DNA of 64,000 nt from Maricaulis sp. (lineage in GTDB: Bacteria; Pseudomonadota; Alphaproteobacteria; Caulobacterales; Maricaulaceae): contig NZ_JASBRQ010000088.1 of the NCBI RefSeq assembly GCF_030149425.1, positions 62,001 through 126,000 of the forward strand. Direction: 5' to 3'. The notes below the pieces were generated by a model. It was given only the letters and a program-made list of their open reading frames with translations, was not told the origin of the DNA and ran no database searches. This document shows, one piece after another, positions 49,593 through 59,856 of the stretch (within the stretch, counting starts at the first letter, position 1; each line of letters begins with the position of its first letter). The position numbers were made by a program, and so were the translations under genes.

Positions 49593-49820
49593 GTGGTGAA
49601 ATGGGTAGTGCAGAACCGGAGTCAGATATTGCTGCTGAGCGGCGGTATCACCTTCGTGGTCTTGCTGCTGGCCGATCTCGCCCTGGATTGGGTCTTGCCC
49701 TATCCCGCCTCGCTGCTTTGGCTCATCACCGCAGGATTGCTCGGTGCCGGGCTGGCTTTACAATATCTGGAAGCGGAACAGCACGGCGCTGACAATCCGC
49801 CGGGAGACAAAACATCATGA
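49593..49820 (+). CDS. Small two-helix membrane protein
   Basis: About 75 residues from GTG 49593 (a second GTG follows). It has two hydrophobic segments, ILLLSGGITFVVLLLADLAL and LLWLITAGLLGAGLAL. It overlaps the YbjQ-like gene by 4 bp and is the first gene of a short operon with it and the two signal peptidases. No family is recognised. Confidence 0.55.
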   Translation: MVKWVVQNRSQILLLSGGITFVVLLLADLALDWVLPYPASLLWLITAGLLGAGLALQYLEAEQHGADNPPGDKTS

Positions 49821-50137
49821 GCCTTATCGTCACCATGTCAGACCATGTGCCCGGCCGGGAGATTGACAGCGTGATCGGCGTTGCCCGCGGCAATGTCGTG
49901 CGCGCGCGCTTCTTCGGCCGCGATTTCATCGCCGGTCTGCGCAATCTGGTCGGCGGTGAGGTGCCGGAATACACCAAGCTGCTGGCGGAATCGCGGGAGC
50001 AGGCGCTCGATCGCATGGTGCGTCATGCCCAGGAGCTGGGGGCTGATGCGGTAATCACCTTCCGCCTGTCGACGGCGACGGTAATGGACGGTTCGGCGGA
50101 AATTCTCGCCTACGGAACGGCGGTGAAGCTGAAATGA
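49817..50137 (+). CDS. YbjQ/UPF0145-family protein
   Basis: A 106-residue protein with the family segments VTMSDHVPGREIDSVIGVARG, GGEVPEYTKLLAESREQALDRM and ADAVITFRLSTA. The function is unknown; some members are annotated heavy-metal-binding. Overlaps with its neighbours by 4 bp on both sides show operon structure. Confidence 0.9.
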   Translation: MSLIVTMSDHVPGREIDSVIGVARGNVVRARFFGRDFIAGLRNLVGGEVPEYTKLLAESREQALDRMVRHAQELGADAVITFRLSTATVMDGSAEILAYGTAVKLK

Positions 50138-50904
50138 ATCCGCTGATGAAACGCCTGGCCGATCGTGCGGCCGGCGAGATCCTCGAAATCGCACGCTTTC
50201 TCGGTGGTGTGGCGGCTGTCTATCTGGTGCTGGTCACGCTCGGCTTTGCGGTCTTCCACATTCCTTCGCAATCCATGCAGCCGACCCTGGAAGTGGGCGA
50301 CCGGGTCGTAGTGTCGAAATGGGCCTATGGCTATTCGCGTCACTCCCTGCCGCTGGGGCTGGGATACATCCTGCCGGACAGCTGGAATGCGCGCCTGGCC
50401 TGGGGGTCGCCGCGCCGCGGTGATGTTGTCGTCTTCCGCGATGAAAACCAGCCCGATGGCCGCGCCCGCAATCTGATCAAGCGCGTCATCGGTATTGGCG
50501 GCGATACCATCGAAGTGCGCGGTGGCCGCCTGTATATCAATGACGAGCCGGCCGAACGGGTGCTGGACGAGATTCGCAATTACCGTGAATTCCCGACCCA
50601 GCAGATCCAGACCGTCACGCATTATGTCGAAGGCCTGCCGGACGGGCGCGAGCACTCCATTTACGAGCGCTCGGACAATTATGCCCTGGATGATTACGGA
50701 CCGGTCCGTGTCCTGCCCGGGACTGTTTTCGTCATGGGCGATAATCGTGACGCCTCGCGCGACAGCCGCGCGCCGGGCGGGCCGGGCCTGGTGCCGCTGG
50801 CCAATGTGATCGGCCGGGCAGAGACCGTCCTCTTCACCTTTGAGCGCTGCCGTCGCGAACAGGGGCTTTATTGCCCGCGCGGCCGCGTCTGGCAGGGCCT
50901 TTAA
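50134..50904 (+). CDS. lepB: Signal peptidase I, copy 1
   Basis: A 256-residue protein with one N-terminal membrane helix (IARFLGGVAAVYLVLVTLGFAVF), the catalytic Ser in PSQSMQPTL, VGDRVVVSKWAYGYSR, the catalytic Lys in LIKRVIGIGGD, and box E MGDNRD-S. It cleaves signal peptides. A second signal peptidase gene begins 3 bp after its stop. Confidence 0.93.
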   Translation: MNPLMKRLADRAAGEILEIARFLGGVAAVYLVLVTLGFAVFHIPSQSMQPTLEVGDRVVVSKWAYGYSRHSLPLGLGYILPDSWNARLAWGSPRRGDVVVFRDENQPDGRARNLIKRVIGIGGDTIEVRGGRLYINDEPAERVLDEIRNYREFPTQQIQTVTHYVEGLPDGREHSIYERSDNYALDDYGPVRVLPGTVFVMGDNRDASRDSRAPGGPGLVPLANVIGRAETVLFTFERCRREQGLYCPRGRVWQGL

Positions 50905-50907
50905 ACC

Positions 50908-51693
50908 GTGGCGTCCCATTACAAACTGCTGCGGCGCATGCCCAGCTGGATGCGCTCCAACATCCGCGAAGCCAAGGAGCTGACCAATTTCCTGGCCGGT
51001 GTGGCGGCGCTCTGGTTCGTCTGGACCTCGGCCGCTTTCGCCATCTACTACATCCCCTCCGAGAGCATGCAGCCGACGCTGGAAGTCGGCGACCGGATCG
51101 CGGTGTCGAAATGGGCCTATGGCTATTCGCGTCATTCCCTGCCGCTGGGGCTGGGCGAGCTGTTGCCGGAAGACTGGGACGGCCGCATTGCCTGGGCCGA
51201 CCCCCGGCGCGGTGATGTCGTTGTGCTGCAATCGCCGCGCGCCGATATCGTCCTGATCAAACGGGTCGCAGCCATTGGCGGTGATGTCGTCGAGGTGCGG
51301 GCCGGGCGGCTCTATATCAACGGCGAACAGGCCGAGCGCGAACTCGTGGATGAACGCCGTTATCGCGAGCACGGCGCCTTTGCCGGCAGTGTGCATGTGG
51401 CGCATTTCACCGAGACCCTGCCGCAGAGCGGCGGGCGCACGCACCCGATCTATGAGCGCTCAGATGCCGGACAGCTTGATGATTTCGGTCCGGTCACGGT
51501 TCCCATGGGGCATCTTTTCCTGATGGGCGATAACCGCGATCACTCGGTCGATAGCCGTCATCCGATGGGGCCGGGCTTCGTGCCGCTGGCCAATGTGATC
51601 GGCCGTGCCGAAACCGTGGTCTTCACGCTCAATCGCTGCCGCCGCAGCGAGGATTTGCATTGTCCGACAGGACGGGTCTGGCGCGGGCTGTGA
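50908..51693 (+). CDS. lepB: Signal peptidase I, copy 2
   Basis: A 261-residue paralogue. The start is GTG 50908. Membrane helix (FLAGVAALWFVWTSAAFAIYY), catalytic Ser in PSESMQPTL, Lys in VLIKRVAAIGGD and box E LMGDNRDHS are conserved. Motif strings such as VSKWAYGYSRHSLPLGLG are identical to copy 1, so this is a tandem duplication with divergence. Both look active. Confidence 0.93.
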   Translation: MASHYKLLRRMPSWMRSNIREAKELTNFLAGVAALWFVWTSAAFAIYYIPSESMQPTLEVGDRIAVSKWAYGYSRHSLPLGLGELLPEDWDGRIAWADPRRGDVVVLQSPRADIVLIKRVAAIGGDVVEVRAGRLYINGEQAERELVDERRYREHGAFAGSVHVAHFTETLPQSGGRTHPIYERSDAGQLDDFGPVTVPMGHLFLMGDNRDHSVDSRHPMGPGFVPLANVIGRAETVVFTLNRCRRSEDLHCPTGRVWRGL

Positions 51694-51740
51694 ACACGCC
51701 CTAGTTTCCCCGCAAGACAAACTTCGCCGGGGAGAGCGCG

Positions 51741-52622
51741 ATGAGCCTTAAAGACAAGACGATTTTCATTACCGGTGCGAGCCGGGGTATTGGCCTGGCC
51801 ATCGCCGAGCGCTGCGCCCGCGATGGGGCCAATATTGTCATTGCTGCCAAATCCGACGTCGCGCACCCGCGCCTGGAAGGCACAATCCACACCGCGGCGG
51901 AGGCGATCGAGAAGGCCGGCGGCAAGGCCCTTGCGGTCAAATGCGATATCCGTGACGAGGCCAATGTCGAGGATGCGGTGGCCCAGGCGGTCGAGCATTT
52001 CGGCGGCATTGATGCGGTGGTCAACAACGCCTCCGCCATCTTCCCGGTCGGCACCAAGGATGTGCCGATGAAACGCTATGACCTGATGCATGGCGTCAAT
52101 GGCCGTGGCACCTTCCTGGTAACGCAGAAATGCCTGCCGCATCTGGAAAAGGCCGAGAACCCGCACATTCTGGTCCTGTCGCCGCCGCTCGACATGCGCC
52201 CGATGTGGTTCGGACCGCACGTGGCCTATACCAGTGCGAAATACCAGATGAGCCTGTGTGTGCTGGGCTGGGGCGAGGAGTTCAAGGGCAAGATCGCGGC
52301 CAATGCGATCTGGCCGCGCACGGCGGTGGCCACGGCCGCCATCTCCAACGTGCTCGCCAATGACGACGCGATGAAACAGTGCCGCAAGCCGGAAATCCTG
52401 GCCGACACCGCCTATCGCGTGCTGACCAAGCCGGCGGCCGAGTTCACCGGCAATTTCCTCATCGACGACACCTTCCTGTATTCCGAGGGCGTGACCGATT
52501 TCGAGCAATATGCCGTCACGCCGGGCACCGATCTCCTGCCGGACTTCTTCGTGCCGGGAGAGGAGGATGCGCCGACGCCTCCGGGGGTGAAGCTGATGGA
52601 TTTGTCCAACCTCTCGCACTAA
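51741..52622 (+). CDS. SDR-family oxidoreductase (HSDL2-like)
   Basis: A 293-residue enzyme. TGASRGIG at the N-terminus binds NAD(P), VVNNASAIF follows, and the catalytic Tyr-Lys pair is in VAYTSAKYQMSL. The segment AVATAAISNV and C-terminal extension fit the hydroxysteroid dehydrogenase-like 2 group. The substrate is unknown. Confidence 0.85.
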   Translation: MSLKDKTIFITGASRGIGLAIAERCARDGANIVIAAKSDVAHPRLEGTIHTAAEAIEKAGGKALAVKCDIRDEANVEDAVAQAVEHFGGIDAVVNNASAIFPVGTKDVPMKRYDLMHGVNGRGTFLVTQKCLPHLEKAENPHILVLSPPLDMRPMWFGPHVAYTSAKYQMSLCVLGWGEEFKGKIAANAIWPRTAVATAAISNVLANDDAMKQCRKPEILADTAYRVLTKPAAEFTGNFLIDDTFLYSEGVTDFEQYAVTPGTDLLPDFFVPGEEDAPTPPGVKLMDLSNLSH

Positions 52623-52626
52623 CGCC

Positions 52627-53550
52627 ATGACGGCCCTGATTATCGACAGTGCAGCCAGTGCGGGGCATCCCGTCCCGCCTGGCCATCCCGAGCACCAGGG
52701 CCGCTATGATGCGGCCCGGTCGGCGCTGGCCGGCCTTGCCGGTGCGGTCTGGATTGACAGCCGTGCAGCCCAACGCACCGAGCTGGAGCGTTTCCATACC
52801 GCGCGCCATGTCGCCCATGTCCTCGGCACGATCGCCACAGTCGGGGAGGGCGAGTGGGCCGCCCTCGACGCCGATACCCAGGTCACCGAGAGCTCGGCCG
52901 CGGCCGGTTTGCACGCCGCAGGCGGGGTGATCGAGGCAGTCGACCGGGTGATCGCGGGAGAGGCTCGTCACGCTTTCTGCCTGGCGCGTCCGCCGGGCCA
53001 TCACGCCGAGCCGGACCGGGCGATGGGCTTCTGCCTGTTCAACTCGGTCGCTGTCGGGGCCTGCCACGCGCTGGAGGCGCACGGGCTGGAGCGTGTCGCC
53101 ATTGTCGACATCGATGTGCATCACGGCAATGGCTCGCAATGCCTGGCCGAACAGGATGGCCGCGTCTTCTTCGCCTCGCTGCACCAGGCGCCGCTCTATC
53201 CGGGGACGGGGACGCGCAAGGAGACCGGGCTTAACGGCAATGTGCTCAACATCCCGCTGCCGGACGCCACCCCGGCTCTGGTCTGGCGCCAGCATTTCAC
53301 AACGGAAGTCCTGCCGGCCCTGCGCCGGTTCAAGCCGCAGATGATTTTTATCTCCGCCGGATTTGATGCGCACGCGGACGATCCGCTGGGCGGTTTCCTG
53401 CTGACCGAGCCCGATTATGCCTGGATCGCGCAGGAATTGGCGCAGGTGGCCGAAGAAACTGCGGAATCCCGTCTTGTCTCCGTGCTGGAGGGCGGATACG
53501 ACTGCCCCGCACTTGGCCGGGCGGCCGCCGCTTTTGCTGCGGCGCTGTAG
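52627..53550 (+). CDS. Histone deacetylase family protein
   Basis: A 307-residue class II HDAC/AcuC-type deacetylase. Catalytic motifs are ARPPGHHAE, FNSVAVGA, VDIDVHHGNGSQ (zinc-binding Asp and His) and FISAGFDAHADDPLGG. Bacterial members deacetylate polyamines or proteins. It follows the SDR gene by 4 bp. Confidence 0.9.
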   Translation: MTALIIDSAASAGHPVPPGHPEHQGRYDAARSALAGLAGAVWIDSRAAQRTELERFHTARHVAHVLGTIATVGEGEWAALDADTQVTESSAAAGLHAAGGVIEAVDRVIAGEARHAFCLARPPGHHAEPDRAMGFCLFNSVAVGACHALEAHGLERVAIVDIDVHHGNGSQCLAEQDGRVFFASLHQAPLYPGTGTRKETGLNGNVLNIPLPDATPALVWRQHFTTEVLPALRRFKPQMIFISAGFDAHADDPLGGFLLTEPDYAWIAQELAQVAEETAESRLVSVLEGGYDCPALGRAAAAFAAAL

Positions 53551-53634
53551 CGGCATGAAGAATGAGTGGCTGGTCGCGGCGGGGCGCGGCAGGCTGAACT
53601 GAGCCCCGCTTGCAGGTCACGGAAAGTCCGCATC

Positions 53635-54225
53635 GTGTCAGCCACGCCTTCACAGCGCCCCGGCCGTATCACTATCGCACGGCACGGCCAGCCGGACGCC
53701 AACCGCGAGACGCGGCTGGACTGGCGCGGCTATGAGGACTGGTGGGACAATATCTACCAGCCGGCCTCCCTGGCCGCCGGGCAGAGCGCCCCGGACGGGC
53801 TCAAGGCCGCCGCCGACGACGCCCATATCGTCTATGCCTCGACCCTGACCCGCGCCATTGAAACCGCCCAGGCCGCCGCGCCGGGCCGCGAGCTGGACAT
53901 TGATCCGCTGTTCATCGAGGCCGAATTGCCGCCGCCGGCCATGCCGGGGCGTTACATGGCCAAAACCTGGGGCGTGTTTGCCCGCTGTTCCTGGTGGTTC
54001 GGTTTTGCTCGTGGCCGCGAGAGCCGGCCCGAAGCCGAGGCGCGCGCCGCCATGGCTGCAGCGCGTCTGGTTGAGGCGGCACAGGACGGTCATGTCCTCT
54101 TGTGCGCTCATGGCTGGTTCAACCGCATGATGCGGCCGCATATCCGTTCCGCCGGCTGGCACTGTGTCCGCGATGGCGGCGACAGCTACTGGTCTTACCG
54201 CCAATATGAATATCGCGCGCGATAG
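53635..54225 (+). CDS. Histidine phosphatase-like protein
   Basis: A 196-residue protein from GTG 53635 (CGGAAAG upstream). ITIARHGQPD holds the phosphohistidine motif R-H-G, VYASTLTRAIETAQ follows, and VLLCAHGWFNRMM supplies the second catalytic His. Phosphatase or mutase activity is likely; the substrate is unknown. Confidence 0.82.
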   Translation: MSATPSQRPGRITIARHGQPDANRETRLDWRGYEDWWDNIYQPASLAAGQSAPDGLKAAADDAHIVYASTLTRAIETAQAAAPGRELDIDPLFIEAELPPPAMPGRYMAKTWGVFARCSWWFGFARGRESRPEAEARAAMAAARLVEAAQDGHVLLCAHGWFNRMMRPHIRSAGWHCVRDGGDSYWSYRQYEYRAR

Positions 54226-54284
54226 CGCGTTGCGGCGGCTGTCCGCCCTGCCTATGCTGCGCCGGACTTTTGGAGTTCGCATAC

Positions 54285-54533
54285 ATGTCCGACACCCCCA
54301 ATGCCGATATCGCCGGGATGAGTTTCGAGCAGGCCCTGGCCGAGCTTGAGCGCATCGTGCAACAGCTGGAAAGCGGCGAGGTCGAGCTGGAGCGGTCGAT
54401 CGCCATTTACGAGCGCGGCGCAGCCCTGCGGGCCCATTGCGACAGCAAGCTCAAGGATGCCGAGCTCAAGGTCGAGAAAATCGTGCGCGGCGAAGACGGA
54501 TCGGTGAGCACCGAACCGGCCGGGCTGGACTAG
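54285..54533 (+). CDS. xseB: Exodeoxyribonuclease VII small subunit
   Basis: An 82-residue protein with the XseB signature MSFEQALAELERIVQQLESG and LERSIAIYERGAAL. It forms exonuclease VII with XseA, which is not in the window. The order xseB, ispA, dxs is the standard cluster. Confidence 0.93.
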   Translation: MSDTPNADIAGMSFEQALAELERIVQQLESGEVELERSIAIYERGAALRAHCDSKLKDAELKVEKIVRGEDGSVSTEPAGLD

Positions 54534-54614
54534 CGTTTCGTTTTAGCGTTCGGGGATGTTTGTCCCGCCTATCTGCCACCCGGTCCGGGCGATCAGCGCC
54601 CGGCGACAAGGACG

Positions 54615-55511
54615 ATGATGACCAGCGAGAGCTTCGAGCAGGCCCTGAACGAAACCGCCGACCGCATCACGGTTGCGCTCGACGCCCTTTTGCCGCGCGC
54701 AGAAGGCCCGGAAGCCCGGCTCAACTCGGCCATGCGCTATGCGGCGCTGGGGCCGGGCAAGCGGCTGCGGCCCTTCCTGGTGATGGAGTGCGGCAATCTT
54801 GTCGGCGCCGATGAACGCGGCCTGCTGCGCGTCGGCTGCGCGCTGGAATGCATCCACGCCTATTCGCTGATCCATGATGATCTGCCGTGCATGGATGATG
54901 ATGATCTGCGCCGCGGCCGTCCGACCGTGCACAAGGCCTATGACGAGGCCACGGCGGTGCTGGCCGGCGATGCGCTGCAATCCTCCGCCTATGAAATCCT
55001 GGCCCATCCGGACACCCATCAGCGCGGCAGCGTGCGCGCCCGCTTGGTGGAGAAACTGGCCAGGGCCAGTGGCGCCGGCGGCATGGTCGGCGGGCAGATG
55101 ATCGACATTATCGGCGAAAGCGAGACGCTGGACATTTCCGTCGTCACCCGCATGCACCGCATGAAGACCGGGGCGTTGATCAATTTTGCAGCCGAGGCGG
55201 TTGCAGCGCTCAAGGATATCGACGATCACATCCGCCGGTCGCTGGAAGGCTTCGCCCATGATCTCGGTCTGGCCTACCAGATCACGGATGATCTTCTCGA
55301 CGCGACCGGAAATGCAGACGAGGCGGGCAAGGCCGTGGGCAAGGATGCCGGTCAAGGAAAAGCCACCTTTGTCACCACATTGGGCATTGAGGGCGCCAAG
55401 GATCGTTCGCGACACTTGGCCGCGCAGGCGAAAGAACACCTTGATCCCTTCGGTGAGCGAGCAAATTTGTTAAAAAAGGCGGTTGATTTCATTCTGACCC
55501 GCCAAGCGTAA
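54615..55511 (+). CDS. ispA: Polyprenyl diphosphate synthase (farnesyl type)
   Basis: A 298-residue prenyltransferase. [22 protein letters not shown] and [16 protein letters not shown] hold the two Asp-rich motifs. [11 protein letters not shown] is also typical. It makes farnesyl or geranylgeranyl diphosphate. It follows xseB and precedes dxs, which supplies the precursor pathway. Confidence 0.92.
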   Translation: MMTSESFEQALNETADRITVALDALLPRAEGPEARLNSAMRYAALGPGKRLRPFLVMECGNLVGADERGLLRVGCALECIHAYSLIHDDLPCMDDDDLRRGRPTVHKAYDEATAVLAGDALQSSAYEILAHPDTHQRGSVRARLVEKLARASGAGGMVGGQMIDIIGESETLDISVVTRMHRMKTGALINFAAEAVAALKDIDDHIRRSLEGFAHDLGLAYQITDDLLDATGNADEAGKAVGKDAGQGKATFVTTLGIEGAKDRSRHLAAQAKEHLDPFGERANLLKKAVDFILTRQA

Positions 55512-55528
55512 AGAGCAGGACGCTGCAG

Positions 55529-57457
55529 ATGTCTGTGAAGACACCCAATCTGGACCGGATCCATTCGCCGGCTGATCTGAAAAATCTCGATCTCGAGACC
55601 TTGCGGTCTGTGGCCGACGAATTGCGCGCTGAAACCATTGATGCCGTGTCGGAAACCGGCGGCCATCTCGGTGCTGGCCTCGGCGTCGTCGAGCTGACCA
55701 CGGCCCTGCACCACGTCTTCGATACGCCGCGTGATGTCCTGGTCTGGGATGTCGGTCATCAATGCTATCCGCACAAAATCCTGACCGAGCGCCGCGACCG
55801 TATCCGCACCCTGCGCCAGGGCGGCGGCCTGTCCGGCTTCACCAAGCGGGCGGAAAGCGAATACGACCCGTTCGGCGCAGCCCATGCCTCGACCTCGATT
55901 TCCGCCGGGCTCGGTTTTGCCGTCGCCCGCGATCTCAAGGATGAGAAGGACCGTCACGTCATCGCCGTGATCGGTGATGGCTCGATGACGGCGGGCATGG
56001 CCTATGAAGCCATGAACAACGCCGGCGGGCTCAATTCCCGCCTGATCGTCATCCTCAATGATAATGATATGTCCATTGCCCCGCCGGTCGGTGCGATGAG
56101 CCATTATTTCTCGCGCCTTGTCTCGAGCCAGGGCTATCGCAATATCCGCAAGCTCGGCAAAGGCGTTGCCAAGGCGCTGCATGTCGAGGAAGCGGCGCGC
56201 CGGGCCGAGGAATACATGCGCGGCATGGCCATGGGCGGCACGCTGTTCGAGGAAATGGGCTTCCGCTATGTCGGCCCGATCGATGGTCATGATATGGGCC
56301 AGCTGGTCGCGGTTCTGCGCAATGTGCGCGACGGCGAGGACGGCCCGGTGCTGATCCACTGCGTCACCCAGAAGGGCAAAGGCTATGCCCCCGCCGAGGC
56401 CTCCGATGACAAGTATCACGGCGTTGCCAAGTTCAACGTCGTTACCGGCGAACAGCAAAAGTCCAAGGGCGGTCCGCCGTCCTATACCAAGGTTTTCGCC
56501 CAGCAGCTGATCGAGGAAGCCAAGAAGGACGACCGCGTCGTCGGCATTACCGCCGCCATGCCGGGCGGAACCGGTATGGACATGTTCGGCGAGGCCTTCC
56601 CGGATCGCATGTTCGATGTCGGCATTGCCGAGCAGCATGCTGTAACTTTTGCCGGCGGCCTCGCTGCAGACGGGATGAAGCCGTTCTGCGCACTCTATTC
56701 GACCTTCCTGCAGCGCGGTTATGACCAGGTCGTGCACGATGTGGCGATCCAGAAATTGCCTGTCCGCTTTGCCATCGACCGCGCCGGTCTGGTTGGTGCC
56801 GACGGCTGCACCCATGCCGGCTCGTTTGATATCGGCTATATGGGCGCGCTGCCGGGCATGGTGGTGATGGCGGCAGCTGACGAGCTTGAGCTCAAGCGCA
56901 TGGTCGCCACGGCGGCTGAAATCGATGATCGTCCGTGCGCCTTCCGCTATCCGCGCGGCAATGGCTCCGGCATGGAGATGCCGGCCGTCATTGAAGCGCT
57001 CGAAGTCGGCAAGGGCCGTATCCTGCGTGAGGGCGGCTCGGTGGCGATCCTGTCATTGGGCACCCGTCTGGGCGAAGCCATCAAGGCCGCCGACGAACTC
57101 GCGGCCCAGGGCTTCCCGGCGACCATCGCCGATGCGCGTTTCGCCAAGCCGCTGGATGAAGACCTGGTGCTGCGCTTGGCGCGCGAGCATGAGGTCCTGA
57201 TCACGGTGGAAGAGGGCGCCCGCGGCGGTTTCGGCGCCTTTGTGCTCGAACTGCTGGCGGAAAAAGGCGCTCTGGATCGCGGCCTCAAAGTGCGCACCAT
57301 GACCCTGCCTGATGTCTTTCAGGACCAGGATACGCCGTTCAACATGTATGAAACCGCCGGTCTCAACGCCCGTCACATCGCCGCCAAGGCGCTGGAGGCG
57401 CTCGGCCGAGAGGAACATGCGGCACAGGTGATCGCGGCCCAGTTTCCGGCTGAGTAA
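55529..57457 (+). CDS. dxs: 1-deoxy-D-xylulose-5-phosphate synthase
   Basis: A 642-residue thiamine-diphosphate enzyme, first of the MEP pathway. Motifs: [23 protein letters not shown], the ThDP site [19 protein letters not shown], and [10 protein letters not shown]-type [16 protein letters not shown]. The length is normal. It lies 17 bp after ispA. Confidence 0.96.
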   Translation: MSVKTPNLDRIHSPADLKNLDLETLRSVADELRAETIDAVSETGGHLGAGLGVVELTTALHHVFDTPRDVLVWDVGHQCYPHKILTERRDRIRTLRQGGGLSGFTKRAESEYDPFGAAHASTSISAGLGFAVARDLKDEKDRHVIAVIGDGSMTAGMAYEAMNNAGGLNSRLIVILNDNDMSIAPPVGAMSHYFSRLVSSQGYRNIRKLGKGVAKALHVEEAARRAEEYMRGMAMGGTLFEEMGFRYVGPIDGHDMGQLVAVLRNVRDGEDGPVLIHCVTQKGKGYAPAEASDDKYHGVAKFNVVTGEQQKSKGGPPSYTKVFAQQLIEEAKKDDRVVGITAAMPGGTGMDMFGEAFPDRMFDVGIAEQHAVTFAGGLAADGMKPFCALYSTFLQRGYDQVVHDVAIQKLPVRFAIDRAGLVGADGCTHAGSFDIGYMGALPGMVVMAAADELELKRMVATAAEIDDRPCAFRYPRGNGSGMEMPAVIEALEVGKGRILREGGSVAILSLGTRLGEAIKAADELAAQGFPATIADARFAKPLDEDLVLRLAREHEVLITVEEGARGGFGAFVLELLAEKGALDRGLKVRTMTLPDVFQDQDTPFNMYETAGLNARHIAAKALEALGREEHAAQVIAAQFPAE

Positions 57458-57523
57458 GCCGTAACTTGACCCTAAAAACCAAGTGGTCACTATAGCCCGG
57501 TCTTCGAACCGGAACGGCCGCTT

Positions 57524-58381
57524 ATGTCCTTGCTTCAAAACGCGCTTCGCCGTGGGCAGGCGATGGTCGGCCGCTGGCCCATGCTGGCGGCCTGTATCGC
57601 GGTCTGCTGCGGCCTGGTGGTGGCCTATACGGCGGTGTTTATGCTGACCATGGGCGGTAACCCGCTCGACCGGGTCGGGACGGCGCTGATTAATTCCATA
57701 CCGCCGGCGATTTATGCCTATGGCGTCATGATCGTGATCCGGTCGCGCATTATCGGCGCCCATCCGCTCTTGCAGGCGGGCTTTCACATTGTTGCCGCAC
57801 CGGTCTTTGGCGTGACCTGGTATGTCACCGTCATTGTCTTTCTCGGTCTGTCGCAGGGCTCGCTGGCTGACGGGTTTGCCGTCTCGCCCTTCCGCGGCCC
57901 CGCTTTCCACTGGCAGAATTTTCAGGGCATGACGCTCTATATCGGCGCGGCCGCAGCGGCCTATGCCTTCCATTATCGCGCGGCCTGGAAAGAGCTGGCC
58001 GCGGCGACGGCCGAGGCCCAGGCCTCGTCCCAGGCCGTGACGGCGGCTTCGGATACGTCCGACACCTTGATCCTGAGACAGGGAGATGAGCTGCGCCCGG
58101 TTGATATCGAAGACATCATCCTCGTCTCCGGTGCGGGTGATTATGCCGAGGTGACGACGGCGCGGGGCACGCATCTGTCGCGCAAGACGCTGAGCGAGTT
58201 CGAGACGCTGTTGCCGCCGGCCCGCTTCGTCCGCGTGCATCGCTCCCGCATCGTCAATATCGAAGCGGTCCAGGCGGCCGAGCCGGAGGGCGGTGGACGG
58301 CTGACCCTGCAATTGCGCGGCGGCGAGAGCGTCTCCACCAGCCGAGCCGGAGCGCGGCTGATCAAGGAGCGGTCCATCTGA
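57524..58381 (+). CDS. Membrane-bound LytTR-type regulator
   Basis: A 285-residue protein with four hydrophobic segments in the first 155 residues and a C-terminal LytTR DNA-binding domain (about 180-280: VDIEDIILVSGAGDYAEV, RKTLSEFETLLP, FVRVHRSRIVNI). It is a one-component membrane sensor; the signal is unknown. The gene lies between dxs and an amidohydrolase, breaking the common dxs-tlyA order. Confidence 0.88.
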   Translation: MSLLQNALRRGQAMVGRWPMLAACIAVCCGLVVAYTAVFMLTMGGNPLDRVGTALINSIPPAIYAYGVMIVIRSRIIGAHPLLQAGFHIVAAPVFGVTWYVTVIVFLGLSQGSLADGFAVSPFRGPAFHWQNFQGMTLYIGAAAAAYAFHYRAAWKELAAATAEAQASSQAVTAASDTSDTLILRQGDELRPVDIEDIILVSGAGDYAEVTTARGTHLSRKTLSEFETLLPPARFVRVHRSRIVNIEAVQAAEPEGGGRLTLQLRGGESVSTSRAGARLIKERSI

Positions 58382-58505
58382 GGCTCATTGGCCGCGGGCC
58401 ATTGTCCATTCACCGGCGCCCCTGTCCATTCGCCGATTATATTCTCCTAAGTGCCTGAATGCGTGTTCCTTATCTTCATGCCTGAAGAGCAAGAAGGAGA
58501 TGAAC

Positions 58506-59819
58506 ATGCCGTACTGGAAACCGGGCCTGGCCGGGATTGCGATTGGAGCCAGTCTGACTTTCGGCCACCCCGCACAGGCCGATGACACGCTCTATCACAA
58601 TGCCATGATCTGGAATGGCGATGCCTTCCAGGCCGGATCGCTCGCGATCCGGGATGGCATGTTCATCGCCCCGTCCGACCTATCGGCGGATGCCGAGCGC
58701 ATTGACCTGAACGGTGCTCATATCGTGCCGCCCTATGGCAATGCCCATCACCATATCACCTATGCCAGTGAGGCCTCCAGCTGGGGGTTTGTTGACCCGG
58801 GCGTTTTTTATGTCTGGAACCCCAACACGGTGACACCGAGTGATGCGGCCGCAGATGCGACGTTCTATGCGCAGCGCGGCACTTATGATGTCAGCGCTTC
58901 GATGGGCGGAATTACCGAGCCCTTTGGTCATCCTGAACGGCTCTATGTCGAACAGCTCTCGCAATATGTCTATCAGGGTTGGGAACTGCCGGACTTCCTC
59001 GGCAATGCCTTCCATTATGGCCGTACGGAGGGGGAGATCGACGCCGCCCTCGACCTTTTACTGGAGCAGGGTGCGGGCTTCGTGAAGACCTATCTCCTGT
59101 ATTCCGAGGATTATGGAAACCGGGCCAATCAGGCCAATTTCTACGGCCAGACCGGTCTCAACCCGGAGAATTTTCCCTATCTGGTCGAAGCGGCCCACGC
59201 GCGTGGCCTGCCGGTGGCGGTGCATGTGCAGACCCGCTATGACGCCGTTGTGGCCGCCCGGGCCGGAGCTGACATGCTGGCCCACCTGCCGGCCTATTCG
59301 CTGGAACGCACAGAACAGGGGCTGGCTGCGGTAGCCTTCACCGAAGAGGAAGCGGCCATTCTGGGCGCGTCCGGCATTGTCGTCGTTCCCACCTATCTGG
59401 TGGCCAAGCGTAATAGCCAATACCTACCGGAAGAGCGCCGGCCGACGCAGGCCCAGCTCGATGCGCTGCATGCTGTCCAGGCGGAAAACCTGCGCCGTCT
59501 GCACGCGGCCGGCGTGCCGATCCTGACCGGTACGGACGGGCCGCAGGAAGTGGTCACCGAGATCGAGCACTGGGTTGATATTGGCGGGCTCAGCCGCGGC
59601 GATGCCCTGGACGAGTTATTCGCCACACCGGCCCATCTCTTCCCGCAGCGCCGGATCGGCGTGCTCGAGCCGGGCTATGAGGCCAGCTTCCTGGCGCTCA
59701 ATGGCGATCCGCTCGCCGACCTGTCGGCGCTGGGCGATATTGCGCTGCGCATCAAGCAGGGCGAAGTGATGACCGGACCGGTCACGGACGCCGAGCCAGC
59801 CGGGACCGGAGACGGCTAG
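58506..59819 (+). CDS. Exported amidohydrolase
   Basis: A 437-residue protein; ATG 58506 is 6 nt after AAGGAG, and 58500 is an alternative. It has a signal peptide (ends GHPAQADD). The amidohydrolase region contains YGNAHHHITYAS (metal-binding His cluster), LPVAVHVQTRYD, LAHLPAYS and ILTGTDGPQE (catalytic Asp). The C-terminus VLEPGYEASFLALNGDPL is standard. The substrate is unknown. Confidence 0.85.
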   Translation: MPYWKPGLAGIAIGASLTFGHPAQADDTLYHNAMIWNGDAFQAGSLAIRDGMFIAPSDLSADAERIDLNGAHIVPPYGNAHHHITYASEASSWGFVDPGVFYVWNPNTVTPSDAAADATFYAQRGTYDVSASMGGITEPFGHPERLYVEQLSQYVYQGWELPDFLGNAFHYGRTEGEIDAALDLLLEQGAGFVKTYLLYSEDYGNRANQANFYGQTGLNPENFPYLVEAAHARGLPVAVHVQTRYDAVVAARAGADMLAHLPAYSLERTEQGLAAVAFTEEEAAILGASGIVVVPTYLVAKRNSQYLPEERRPTQAQLDALHAVQAENLRRLHAAGVPILTGTDGPQEVVTEIEHWVDIGGLSRGDALDELFATPAHLFPQRRIGVLEPGYEASFLALNGDPLADLSALGDIALRIKQGEVMTGPVTDAEPAGTGDG

Positions 59820-59856
59820 GATTGATCGCCAGCCGGTGCGGGCGTAGGACAGTCCT

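Noticed and set aside
50110-51444. 444-residue minus-strand frame
   Set aside because: Antisense to both signal peptidase genes; a product of high GC and codon bias.
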